64,000 bases of DNA from Butyricimonas faecalis (GTDB taxonomy: Bacteria; Bacteroidota; Bacteroidia; Bacteroidales; Marinifilaceae). The notes under the pieces are model-generated. The model saw nothing but the letters and a program-made list of their open reading frames with translations, was not told where the DNA came from and made no database searches. Made by a program: the position numbers and the translations under genes. The first letter of the stretch is position 1, and each line of letters starts with the position of its first letter. This document shows, one piece after another, positions 18,046 to 26,463 of the stretch. The stretch lies in NCBI RefSeq assembly GCF_003991565.1, contig NZ_CP032819.1, positions 434,001 to 498,000 of the forward strand, written 5' to 3'.

Positions 18046-19320
18046 ATGGCACCTAAAACGATTCGGGTATTATCTTTATTCTCAGGCTGTGGTGGAATGG
18101 ATTTAGGATTGGAAGGAGGATTCTTGATCCACAAGGGGTGTATTAACGAGCAAACTAATCCTGATTTTATCGAAAAACAAGAACGAGGTAATTTAGTAAA
18201 ATTACGTTCTACTCGTTTTCAACTTGTTTTTGCCAATGATATTTTAAAAGAGGCCCGGACGGCTTGGACGCATTATTTCGCCAAGTATGGTTACTCGCCG
18301 GATGTCTACCGGGAAGAGAGTATCGTGGATCTCGTGAAACGTCATAAGGCGGGAGAAAAGATTTTTCCGGAGGGAATAGATGTGGTTACAGGAGGTTTCC
18401 CATGTCAAGATTTCAGCGTTGCGGGGAAACGTAATGGCTTCAATTCTCACAAAGACCACAAGGGAAAAATAATTGAAGGGGAGATTGCCTCGGAGGAAAC
18501 CCGCGGTAAGTTGTATATGTGGATGAAAGAGGTGATTGAAATCACGAAACCCAAGTTATTTATTGCCGAAAACGTGAAAGGATTGGTGAATCTTTCGAAC
18601 GTGAAAGAGATTATTCAACGGGACTTTTCTCGGGCGGATGGAGACGGATATATCGTGTTGGAGCCTCGTGTACTGCACGCTGCGGATTATGGTGTTCCCC
18701 AATCCCGTGAACGGGTAATTTTTATCGGTATTCGTAAATCCGCATTAACTCCTGCAGCTCGTGAGGCTTTGACGCGTGATGTTATTCCTGATGAGTACGT
18801 GCCTTACCCGTTTCCCAGTCACGCGTACCATATTAAGAACAAGGGATTGATAGAACCTCAAACGGTGGGAGATATGTTTGCCGGATTAAAAGAACCGGAA
18901 TATAGCACAGATCCTTCACAAAGGGTTTATTCTAAAGCCAAGTTTATGGGAACTCATTGTCAAGGGCAGACAGAAGTGGATATTAATGGGATCGGACCGA
19001 CGATTCGGGCTGAACATCATGGTAATATAGAGTACCGACGATTGTCAAAAGAGCATGGCGGTATCCTTGACAAGGAATTGAAAAAGGGATTGAAAGAGCG
19101 TCGTTTAACTCCGCGAGAATGTGCGTTGATTCAGACCTTTCCTTTAGATTATGAATTTGTGATTCCTCGGGAGGACAATAAACAGGGATATATTCTAAGT
19201 CCTTCGGCAGCCTATAAGATCATAGGAAATGCTGTCCCCCCTCTGCTGGCATATCATATAGGGAAACGGATTGAAAATTTGTGGAATCTTTATTTCGGAC
19301 CCGATGAAGTCATTATTTAG
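18046..19320 (+). CDS. DNA (cytosine-5-)-methyltransferase, apparently solitary
   Basis: 424 aa. All main C5-methyltransferase motifs are visible: motif I LFSGCGGMDLGLE (about 8-20, SAM binding), motif IV GGFPCQ (116-121; Cys120 is the catalytic nucleophile), motif VI ENV (about 175), motif VIII QSRERV (about 220), target-recognition region in between, and motif X GNAVPP (near 398). It transfers a methyl group to C5 of cytosine at a specific site that cannot be read from sequence. No restriction endonuclease is adjacent on either side, so it may be an orphan epigenetic or phage-derived enzyme. Confidence 0.93.
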   Translation: MAPKTIRVLSLFSGCGGMDLGLEGGFLIHKGCINEQTNPDFIEKQERGNLVKLRSTRFQLVFANDILKEARTAWTHYFAKYGYSPDVYREESIVDLVKRHKAGEKIFPEGIDVVTGGFPCQDFSVAGKRNGFNSHKDHKGKIIEGEIASEETRGKLYMWMKEVIEITKPKLFIAENVKGLVNLSNVKEIIQRDFSRADGDGYIVLEPRVLHAADYGVPQSRERVIFIGIRKSALTPAAREALTRDVIPDEYVPYPFPSHAYHIKNKGLIEPQTVGDMFAGLKEPEYSTDPSQRVYSKAKFMGTHCQGQTEVDINGIGPTIRAEHHGNIEYRRLSKEHGGILDKELKKGLKERRLTPRECALIQTFPLDYEFVIPREDNKQGYILSPSAAYKIIGNAVPPLLAYHIGKRIENLWNLYFGPDEVII

Positions 19321-19363
19321 TTTTCACGTAAGGATTTTGACTTAATTCGTTAGCCGCCGTCTT

Positions 19364-19846
19364 CTACAATTTTAATCGGAAAATATCGGATACCTGTTTG
19401 AAACCGTGATGCTCGAAGAATTGATGAGCAGAATGATTGTTGACACCTGATTCGAGGTAACAATCTTGTATTCCATTTGCCCGGAAACTCTCGGTTGCTC
19501 TTTGTAATAATTCCTGACCGATACGTTTTCCCCGGTATGCAGGATCGACACTGAGATCAAAAATAACCCCGTAAGGAGAGGCTCCGTCATTCGTGATGCC
19601 AAATAATACAAAACCGATGATTGTTTCGCCTTCCAGGTAGAGCAGGAGAGTATTGTCCGGGTTATCCACTTGTCGGTCGAGATACTTTAGCCATATTTCT
19701 TTATAATTCGGGGCAAGTTCGTTGCTGTCAAGAGCGATGCCCATTTGCAATTCTCCATGGGAAATGTAGGCTTTGTGTGACTCGATGATACGGGAGAAAA
19801 ATTCGCAAAGTTGTGTTCTGTAATCGGTGGAATATATTGTTATCAT
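19364..19846 (-). CDS. GNAT-family N-acetyltransferase
   Basis: 160 aa from the ATG at 19846 (MITIYSTDYR). A longer frame starting at 19909 would overlap the upstream gene by about 50 bp and is rejected. Acetyl-CoA binding motif A is visible: LSVDPAYRGKRIGQELL, followed by YLESGVNNHSAHQFFEHHGF typical of the GNAT C-terminus. It transfers an acetyl group from acetyl-CoA to an unidentified amine substrate. It starts 10 bp after the stop of the upstream 536-aa gene and is probably co-transcribed. Confidence 0.85.
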   Translation of the reverse strand: MITIYSTDYRTQLCEFFSRIIESHKAYISHGELQMGIALDSNELAPNYKEIWLKYLDRQVDNPDNTLLLYLEGETIIGFVLFGITNDGASPYGVIFDLSVDPAYRGKRIGQELLQRATESFRANGIQDCYLESGVNNHSAHQFFEHHGFKQVSDIFRLKL

Positions 19847-19856
19847 GCGTGTAGAT

Positions 19857-21467
19857 TTATTGTAATTTTCTTCTATTATGTTTTTTGCGAAGATAGTGAA
19901 TAATTGCACGAATCATAATTTTCATGCTGAAATATATTCCAATGGTGGTAATAATGACAAGTACGACAGCCGTGAAAACACCAAACTCTTTAGATATCAT
20001 AGAGAATACGGGTGCTTCACCGTTACCTTCCAATAATACCCCGAAAAGAGAGGCTATAGAGATAAAAAGAAGAATGTTCTTCGTGCTGTTAGCTTCTTTC
20101 AGATCAGCAATATTATTGGCATTTGTTAGGGATTTATCCACTCTTTCCGTGATATCTTTCAATTGTTGTTCATCAACGTCGATTCGCAGTCTTCGGCTTG
20201 CCTCGTGATACATATGCTTGTGGGACATATAGCGTAAGTAACGCACGGAATCGAGTTGTAGAATCACGTCGGATAAACTGATGCTTAAACGGGCATTTTG
20301 TTCAATCATATCCAGTATCTTGTCGTTGATGATCGTGAATCCTTGTTGTCCGTCTTTCGATTCCGGATGACTGTTATCTTTAATTGCTTGGCGGGAATTG
20401 AAAATATATTTATTCAGTACATAGTTAATCGTGTGTTTTTTAGCCAATAGGATTTCGATTAGCACGAGATATTCCGGCCAGCTGACGTGATAGCGGTCTC
20501 GTCGGGCCAAGTGCTTCTTCCAGTCGGTAGGAGCTTCTTTCCCGCGGTTCCCGTACGTACCGATAACGAGACTCATGTTTTCATTTGTCAGTACGAGATC
20601 ATCGGTATCGATAGCGATGTTTTTTCCGCAAATATCTTCGAAACTGGAATCCATGCGGTAAGGCCATTCTTCGGGATAAAGACTCATGAGGCCCACGAGT
20701 TCCGCCTTGTGACATTGTTCGATGTGTTCGATAACCAGGTCTTCCCGCATCTGGTCAAAACGAATTCGTCCCTCGTGACCGATACTTTCCCAAATGTCCA
20801 GAAAAATATAATTATGACATCCGTATTCGAATTCTTTGGAATCCTTGTTTTTTCTTAAGTTTTGTCTCTGCTTGTCAAAAAAATAGCGATAACGCCTTTG
20901 CACTTCATCGAAAGTAACACCTTTAATTTTCACGTTTGTCGTGTGGGCGTGTGATTCTTCATCGATGTGTAAGTCGCTAATTGAAACTACTTTTAAAGAA
21001 CCATCGATTTCTTGGCCTTTCTTTTTGTTGTTATATACCCAATGCTCCACGTGTTGCACGATCCCGGCTACGGCAATCAGTTGATCCGTGTTGAATGGAA
21101 CGTCCGTCTGGCAAAATTTGGTCCCGTTAATTCTTCCTGTCGGGCTCACGATGATCCGGTAGGAAATTTCAACCGTCTTGTTGAAGAACACGGCTGCCCG
21201 TACATGTACATGTCCCCATAGCTTAGCGGGTGCGTTCCCGTCAATATCAATACATATATCAAAACCTTTCAGGCGATAACGGTTGATCACTTTATCCGTG
21301 TGGGTAAATAACTGGTCATCAAAATGTCCGTCATCATCTTTCTTGATGAAGAAATTCGTTTCGGGAGTCAAGGGAATTTCAATTTCCGCAGAGGTAAAGG
21401 TCTGTATTAGAATGATGGAAAATTCATTGTAGATAAGCCCGGATTCACACTGGTTGTAATTTCTCAT
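19857..21467 (-). CDS. Conserved-type hypothetical protein with two C-terminal membrane helices
   Basis: 536 aa from the ATG at 21467 (MRNYNQCESG). An in-frame TTG at 21497 lies upstream of the likely -7 element (21485-21492), so it is excluded. A long soluble N-terminal part (about 1-460) is followed by two helices, NILLFISIASLFGVLLEG (about 464-481) and VFTAVVLVIITTIGIYF (about 496-513), and a basic tail. The soluble-then-two-helix layout recalls CorA-type channels, but no GMN loop is seen, so no transport function is claimed. It likely forms an operon with the GNAT gene. Confidence 0.6.
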   Translation of the reverse strand: MRNYNQCESGLIYNEFSIILIQTFTSAEIEIPLTPETNFFIKKDDDGHFDDQLFTHTDKVINRYRLKGFDICIDIDGNAPAKLWGHVHVRAAVFFNKTVEISYRIIVSPTGRINGTKFCQTDVPFNTDQLIAVAGIVQHVEHWVYNNKKKGQEIDGSLKVVSISDLHIDEESHAHTTNVKIKGVTFDEVQRRYRYFFDKQRQNLRKNKDSKEFEYGCHNYIFLDIWESIGHEGRIRFDQMREDLVIEHIEQCHKAELVGLMSLYPEEWPYRMDSSFEDICGKNIAIDTDDLVLTNENMSLVIGTYGNRGKEAPTDWKKHLARRDRYHVSWPEYLVLIEILLAKKHTINYVLNKYIFNSRQAIKDNSHPESKDGQQGFTIINDKILDMIEQNARLSISLSDVILQLDSVRYLRYMSHKHMYHEASRRLRIDVDEQQLKDITERVDKSLTNANNIADLKEANSTKNILLFISIASLFGVLLEGNGEAPVFSMISKEFGVFTAVVLVIITTIGIYFSMKIMIRAIIHYLRKKHNRRKLQ

Positions 21468-21484
21468 AATACGCACGTTTCGTG

Positions 21485-21492
21485 CAAATATA
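21485..21492 (-). promoter_or_regulatory. -7 promoter element for 536-aa membrane protein
   Basis: On the minus strand TATATTTG, matching the Bacteroidota -7 consensus, 17 bp before the ATG at 21467. It decides the start of that gene. Confidence 0.55.
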
Positions 21493-21613
21493 ATCAAATT
21501 TTATAAAATTGATAATCATCATGCGTTATCGGTTTTTGATCTTGGAACAATATTTGTAAAATACTTGTTTCTTGTAGTTATTTTTCATACATTTAAAGTA
21601 CGATATTACTAAC

Positions 21614-21621
21614 TAAATTTG
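21614..21621 (+). promoter_or_regulatory. -7 promoter element for 97-aa protein
   Basis: TAAATTTG lies 8 bp before the ATG at 21630, implying a very short leader. Confidence 0.5.
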
Positions 21622-21629
21622 TAAACATT

Positions 21630-21923
21630 ATGGGAGGCGAAGGACATGTATTTGATATGATTCAGCGTGCGAAGCAGAATCGAAAAATGCTTCAAAATCG
21701 TCGCGATCGGACGAAAGGTCTTATCGAGAAAATGAACGAGAAGCCTTTAACAGGTTATCCGGATAAATTGCCGGAGGGGAAAATGGAGCAAATCGAAAAA
21801 GACATAAAGGCAAGAGAACACGATGAAAAGGTCTACTACTCCCGTTTTATGTTTACTTTTCTGGGAATATTGCTATTAGTTATGTTTGTGGCGTGGGGAA
21901 TGTGGAAGTTATTGGGGGTATGA
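21630..21923 (+). CDS. Small hypothetical protein with C-terminal membrane anchor
   Basis: 97 aa. A charged, helical N-terminal two thirds (rich in Lys, Arg, Glu) is followed by one C-terminal membrane helix (FMFTFLGILLLVMFVAWGMW, about 72-91). A tail-anchored topology with the charged part in the cytoplasm is likely. It has its own -7 element and sits upstream of a GNAT gene with a 90-bp gap. No known domain recognised. Confidence 0.6.
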   Translation: MGGEGHVFDMIQRAKQNRKMLQNRRDRTKGLIEKMNEKPLTGYPDKLPEGKMEQIEKDIKAREHDEKVYYSRFMFTFLGILLLVMFVAWGMWKLLGV

Positions 21924-22013
21924 AATAAAGATTCCGATGTGGAATGTATATTCCGTGAATCGTTTGATACCGGCATTTATAAAAATAAGAAGATATAATT
22001 AAAGATTCGTGTT

Positions 22014-22541
22014 ATGGTGAATTTGATTAGAATAACAGATCCGACAGATATTCGTTTACAAAAACTTATTTCTCTTTACGAGGAGGCTTTCCCGGAGGAA
22101 GAGAGACGAAAAATCAAGCAATTGAAACGGTTGATAAGCGAAAGATCGGAAATGTATTTTAATGCTATCGAGACAGACGGTATTTTAGCCGGTTTGTTTA
22201 TCTACTGGGATATGCAAGATTTTTATTACCTTGAACATTTAGCCGTTTTTACCCCGATGCGTAATCTGAAAGTCGGACAACAGGTGTTGGACTACATTGC
22301 AGAACATTTAACCGGTATGCGATTGTTGGAAGTGGAACCGACCACGGATGAAATAACGACTCGTAGGGTAAATTATTATCGTCGAAACGGGTATGAGATT
22401 CTCGATAAGACTTACATGCAACCTTCTTATGACGAGGATATTGAAGTGGGTAACCTTTGGATTATGGGTAATCGGAAGTCTGATCGTTTACAGGAGTTTA
22501 TCGAGCGTATAAAACAAATGGCTTACAAGGAGAATCGATAG
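22014..22541 (+). CDS. GNAT-family acetyltransferase
   Basis: 175 aa. The LEHLAVFTPMRNLKVGQQVL segment corresponds to GNAT motif A (acetyl-CoA pyrophosphate loop, weakly conserved) and RRVNYYRRNGYEIL to the C-terminal motif B. The N-terminal LYEEAFPEEERR is a feature of a small Bacteroidales acetyltransferase group. The substrate is unknown. It ends before a hairpin that probably serves the tRNA gene on the opposite strand. Confidence 0.75.
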   Translation: MVNLIRITDPTDIRLQKLISLYEEAFPEEERRKIKQLKRLISERSEMYFNAIETDGILAGLFIYWDMQDFYYLEHLAVFTPMRNLKVGQQVLDYIAEHLTGMRLLEVEPTTDEITTRRVNYYRRNGYEILDKTYMQPSYDEDIEVGNLWIMGNRKSDRLQEFIERIKQMAYKENR

Positions 22542-22564
22542 TTTCTAGTGGAGGCTAAAAGAAA

Positions 22565-22586
22565 AAGGATCGATTTCTCGATCCTT
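22565..22586 (-). terminator. Terminator of tRNA-fMet
   Basis: AAGGATCGA and TCGATCCTT form a perfect 9-bp stem with a 4-base loop. On the minus strand it follows the tRNA and is trailed by TTTCTTTT. It may also stop the convergent GNAT transcript. Confidence 0.75.
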
Positions 22587-22592
22587 CCTTCG

Positions 22593-22665
<73 letters not shown>

Positions 22666-22698
22666 ATATTAGTCAAAACATCTTCTGTTTTGCGTCTG

Positions 22699-22729
22699 CA
22701 AAGATAGTGTATATTTATCGTGTATGCAA
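22699..22729 (-). promoter_or_regulatory. Promoter of tRNA-fMet
   Basis: On the minus strand TTG, 20 bp, then TATCTTTG: a full match to the Bacteroidota -33/-7 promoter, about 34 bp upstream of the tRNA. Confidence 0.75.
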
Positions 22730-22776
22730 GTATTTCCTTCTTTTTTTAGAATAAATAAAATTAGCTGTCATGAAAT

Positions 22777-22848
22777 CCCCCCCCACTTACACGAGAGAAG
22801 CGTTGATTACCAAGCGGCATTCACTCTCGTGTAAGGAGGGGGTAGGGA
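22777..22848. repeat. Inverted repeat with C-run/G-run ends, downstream of transketolase
   Basis: CTTACACGAGAG (22786-22797) pairs perfectly with CTCTCGTGTAAG (22824-22835); outside the arms lie C8 (22777-22784) and G-rich GAGGGGG. The loop is 26 bases. It lies just beyond the transketolase stop and has no T-run. A structurally similar element follows the CYTH gene at 28157-28207. Confidence 0.6.
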
Positions 22849-22865
22849 GGTAGTTGGTTGGAAAA

Positions 22866-24896
22866 TTACTTTCCTAACATTTCACATACTTCGTTAAATA
22901 CACATTCTCCGGTAAATCCGAATTTCTCGTCCAATACTTTGGCAGGAGCGGAATATCCGAAGTGGTTTACACCGTGGATACGACCATTGCAACCCACCAG
23001 GCCTTCCAAGGTAACGGATAAACCTGCTGTCAGTCCGTATTTCGGTTTGTTAGCCGGTATAACTTGTTCTTGATATGCTTGTGCTTGATGGCGGAATAAA
23101 CCTTCGGAGATCACGGATACGATCTGAGAGGTGATTCCTTTCCGTTCTTGAAGAAGTTTAGCACCTTCCACCAGTGTAGAAACTTCAGAACCGGAAGCAA
23201 CTAACACGACATCCGGGTTCTCTCCGGTTTTGCATACCACGTAAGCACCTTTTTCAGCTTGTAAAGCCTCGTCGTAACGGTCTGTTCCCGGAAGATCCGT
23301 GATGTTTTGTCTAGACAGGATCAAAGCGGTAGGAGTAGAGGTGTTTTCCATGGCCATTTTCCAAGCGACGGAAGTCTCGGCAGCATCGGCAGGACGCAGG
23401 GCCAACAAACTCATCTTTCCGGAATGATTCTCTAATTTCTCCATCAAACGCAATTGGGCTTCATGTTCGATCGGTTGGTGTGTCGGTCCGTCTTCTCCCA
23501 CGCGGAAGGCGTCATGAGACCAAACGTATTTCACCGGCACTTCCATCAAGGCAGCCAAACGCACGGCAGGTTTCATGTAGTCGGAGAACACGAAGAAGGT
23601 TCCGCAAGCCACGAAGATACCCCCGTGGAGAGCGATACCGTTACAGATAACGGCCATGGTCAACTCTGCCACTCCGGCTTGGAGGAATGCACCGCTGAAA
23701 TCCCCTTTCACGAGGTTACGGGCTCCACCTTTGATAAAGCCGTCGGTTTTGTCTGAATTACTCAAGTCGGCAGAGGAAACGATCATGTTCTCTACCTGTT
23801 GAGCCAAGGCCACCAGCACGTCAGCCGAAGCGGCACGCGTGGCAATGTTTGCTTTATGTTGGATTGCTTTATAGTCAATTTCGGGAGCTTTGCCGGATAA
23901 GAATTTGTGCAGTTTGGCTGCTAATTCCGGGTTCGCTTTTTCCCAAGCTGCCTGTTCTGCTTTTTTAGCTTTGGCGTAAGCCCGTTTTTCATCGAGTACT
24001 TTAGCGTAGAACTCGGCTACTTCCGGGAAAATCGTGAACGGTTTTTGCGGATCGCCACCCAAATTCTCGATCGTCTTTTCAATAGAAGCTCCGGCTCCGG
24101 TTAAAGGTTGTCCGTGAGTGGAAACTTTGTCGGAGAAATCTTCTCCGTTAGCCCCCATGGCTCCTTTACCCATCAAGGTTTTACCGATAATCAATGTCGG
24201 ACGTTCTTTTTCGGCATTAGCGGCTTGTAATGCTTTGATAATCTCGTCAGCGTTATTCCCGTTGATCGTGATTACGTTCCATCCCCAAGCCCGGTATTTG
24301 GCAGCGGTGTCCTCGTGAGTTACTTCATTCACGCGGGTGGATAGCTGCACCTCGTTTGCATCGTAGAACATGATCAGGTTGGATAATCCCAGTGTTCCGG
24401 CAATACGTCCGGCTCCTTGTGAAATCTCTTCCTGAATACCCCCGTCAGAGATAAAAGCATACGTTTTGTGAGCCATCCATTCTCCGAAACGAGCTACCAG
24501 GAAACGCTCCGCGATAGCGGCTCCGACTGCCATGGCATGACCTTGGCCGAGAGGGCCGGAGGTGTTTTCCACGCCTCGTTTGAAGTCCACTTCCGGATGT
24601 CCGGGGGTTACACTTCCCCATTGACGGAAGTTTTTCAGGTCTTCCATGCTATACGTACCGATCAGGCTCAACATCGAATACAACATCGGAGACATGTGTC
24701 CCGGGTCAAGGAAGAAACGGTCCCGGTTTGCCCATGTCATATCATCCGGATCGAAGTTCAAAAATTGAGAATACAACACGTTAATGTAATCAGCACCACC
24801 CATTGCACCCCCCGGATGCCCTGATTTGGCTTTTTCAACCATAGAAGCTGAAAGGATGCGGATGTTGTCCGCTGCTCGATTAAGGATCTTATCCAT
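22866..24896 (-). CDS. tkt: Transketolase
   Basis: 676 aa, full length for the family. Thiamine-diphosphate enzyme that moves two-carbon ketol units between sugar phosphates in the non-oxidative pentose phosphate pathway. Visible features: SGHPGG at 25-30, the diphosphate-binding region with DGGIQEE at 151-157, the pyrimidine domain with WSHDAFRVGEDGPTHQP, and a C-terminal domain with ASGSEVSTLVEGA. It has its own strong promoter. The pentose-phosphate partner rpe lies far away at 61003. Confidence 0.97.
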   Translation of the reverse strand: MDKILNRAADNIRILSASMVEKAKSGHPGGAMGGADYINVLYSQFLNFDPDDMTWANRDRFFLDPGHMSPMLYSMLSLIGTYSMEDLKNFRQWGSVTPGHPEVDFKRGVENTSGPLGQGHAMAVGAAIAERFLVARFGEWMAHKTYAFISDGGIQEEISQGAGRIAGTLGLSNLIMFYDANEVQLSTRVNEVTHEDTAAKYRAWGWNVITINGNNADEIIKALQAANAEKERPTLIIGKTLMGKGAMGANGEDFSDKVSTHGQPLTGAGASIEKTIENLGGDPQKPFTIFPEVAEFYAKVLDEKRAYAKAKKAEQAAWEKANPELAAKLHKFLSGKAPEIDYKAIQHKANIATRAASADVLVALAQQVENMIVSSADLSNSDKTDGFIKGGARNLVKGDFSGAFLQAGVAELTMAVICNGIALHGGIFVACGTFFVFSDYMKPAVRLAALMEVPVKYVWSHDAFRVGEDGPTHQPIEHEAQLRLMEKLENHSGKMSLLALRPADAAETSVAWKMAMENTSTPTALILSRQNITDLPGTDRYDEALQAEKGAYVVCKTGENPDVVLVASGSEVSTLVEGAKLLQERKGITSQIVSVISEGLFRHQAQAYQEQVIPANKPKYGLTAGLSVTLEGLVGCNGRIHGVNHFGYSAPAKVLDEKFGFTGECVFNEVCEMLGK

Positions 24897-24933
24897 GCCT
24901 ATATTTTTTTTGATGAAAATTTTAAATTTTCGG

Positions 24934-24964
24934 CAAAGGTATGCTTTTCTGTCGGGAAATCAAA
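24934..24964 (-). promoter_or_regulatory. Promoter of transketolase
   Basis: On the minus strand TTTG, 19 bp, TACCTTTG: a textbook Bacteroidota promoter, about 38 bp upstream of the ATG at 24896. Confidence 0.8.
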
Positions 24965-24990
24965 GCATGTGAAACTTAAAAGCGTAACCG

Positions 24991-26451
24991 TTAGAATGTT
25001 TCAATTTTTTTGATGCCTAGCCTGTTGAACATGATCCGGTAACGCTTGTATTCCAGCTGTTCTTCGTATTGACATTGGATAACAAAGTTGAGATAATAAG
25101 TCTTTTCCCCGTGTACCCGGATACTGTTACCTTCCGCGTCATTCCCGAATATCGGGACTTCCGGGTTATCCATTTTGCGAATGAATTCCGAAACATTGAA
25201 ACGGATGATGTCATGTATGCCGGGAATCGGGTAGGCACTGATGTTGAGCAGTTGTTTCCGACCCAGTTGTACCCTTTTCCGGTAGAGAATGATTTTTTCA
25301 TCCACACGTCGGTTTTCGGCTTCGAGCAAGGAGGAACGCCCTCGTAGCTCCATGACTTCGCGAGGAACTTTATTGTCGGAAATAAAATCGAAGCCCTCTT
25401 TACTCCAACCGATTTGTTGAGACTTTATGCTGATTTGAACTTTATTGTCATAGAATTTGGAACCCAGTTTGTGGGCGAAGTAGAAGCGCATCAATTCTTT
25501 GATCCGGTCTTTCAGCATGTAGCTGATCACTAACGCGATGAAAAAAGGTAGGGTGAAATTTCCGTATTTTTGCTGGAAGGAGAAAGAAACAATCGTGGCG
25601 AAAACCATGGACATGCCGGCTGCTATACTGAAAAGAATTTGTTCCAGCAGAAAAGTATTCCTTTTTTTACGTGCAATGAGGTAAAGGTCGCTTTCAATGT
25701 ATTTTTTCAACATGCCAGCCCGTGAAATGAATTCCTGGTTGTTGCTTTTATTTTCCGTGTTGACGGTTATGTAATTTTTTTCCCATTTGTAATGCAATTC
25801 ATCTTTTAAAAGTTCCTGCATCGATTTTTTCAACACAAAATAATCTTTCGGGTGTTCCCGGCTTAGAAAATCTTGCAATTTATTGACGTGTTGTTCGACA
25901 ACATTGCTGATAAACTCATCCCCGAAATGGAAATATTCCAGTGTATTGGCATGAACGGTCGAAACATTGATGATTTTTCGTAAATTTCTGAATTTCGTGG
26001 TTACTTGTCGGATATTCGCTAAATATTCTCTTGTGAGATAACAACGGTCTTCCTCGATCGTGCTGTTGATGATGTGCGTGTACTCGTCTCGTAAGGCACT
26101 CTTCACGATCGAAGCGAACATTTTGACTTGTGATTCATATTCGGCTGTTGCCGTGCGGGTAGGGGTGGAGGAGAGTTGTCGAAATGCTTTTTCCAACTCT
26201 TGAAAAGGAAGCGTGTCCGTTGTTGCCAGATCCCGCAGCAGGTAGACAGGGGTGATCAAACGTACGTTGGATTTTATGTCCCGGTAAAATCGGGTTTTGT
26301 CGTACGTCATCGGGTTGATATCCAGACTATGAGGAACAAAGATCCACGTGTTCATCACGAAATCGCTTATGGCTAAACGTTTTCGAGTGATGAACCCTAC
26401 TTTAAATTCGATAGAGAATTTATCGTGAATCTTTGCTTGAATTTCAATCAT
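24991..26451 (-). CDS. Hypothetical protein with two central membrane helices
   Basis: 486 aa. N-terminal soluble part (1-265), two membrane helices at about 268-291 and 299-315 separated by a short loop, and a C-terminal soluble part with a long charged helix and a segment EKTYYLNFVIQCQYEEQLEYK. Both soluble parts are probably cytoplasmic. It starts 12 bp after the stop of the DASS transporter and is probably in its operon. No recognised family; a role linked to the transporter is only a guess from position. Confidence 0.6.
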   Translation of the reverse strand: MIEIQAKIHDKFSIEFKVGFITRKRLAISDFVMNTWIFVPHSLDINPMTYDKTRFYRDIKSNVRLITPVYLLRDLATTDTLPFQELEKAFRQLSSTPTRTATAEYESQVKMFASIVKSALRDEYTHIINSTIEEDRCYLTREYLANIRQVTTKFRNLRKIINVSTVHANTLEYFHFGDEFISNVVEQHVNKLQDFLSREHPKDYFVLKKSMQELLKDELHYKWEKNYITVNTENKSNNQEFISRAGMLKKYIESDLYLIARKKRNTFLLEQILFSIAAGMSMVFATIVSFSFQQKYGNFTLPFFIALVISYMLKDRIKELMRFYFAHKLGSKFYDNKVQISIKSQQIGWSKEGFDFISDNKVPREVMELRGRSSLLEAENRRVDEKIILYRKRVQLGRKQLLNISAYPIPGIHDIIRFNVSEFIRKMDNPEVPIFGNDAEGNSIRVHGEKTYYLNFVIQCQYEEQLEYKRYRIMFNRLGIKKIETF

Positions 26452-26463
26452 GGTTACCCTCCC

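Noticed and set aside
19847-19909. Longer start for the GNAT gene.
   Set aside because: It would overlap the preceding gene by about 50 bp and adds residues outside the GNAT fold.
24468-24824. A 118-codon plus-strand frame opposite the transketolase gene.
   Set aside because: Antisense shadow of a well-supported gene with no independent start signals.
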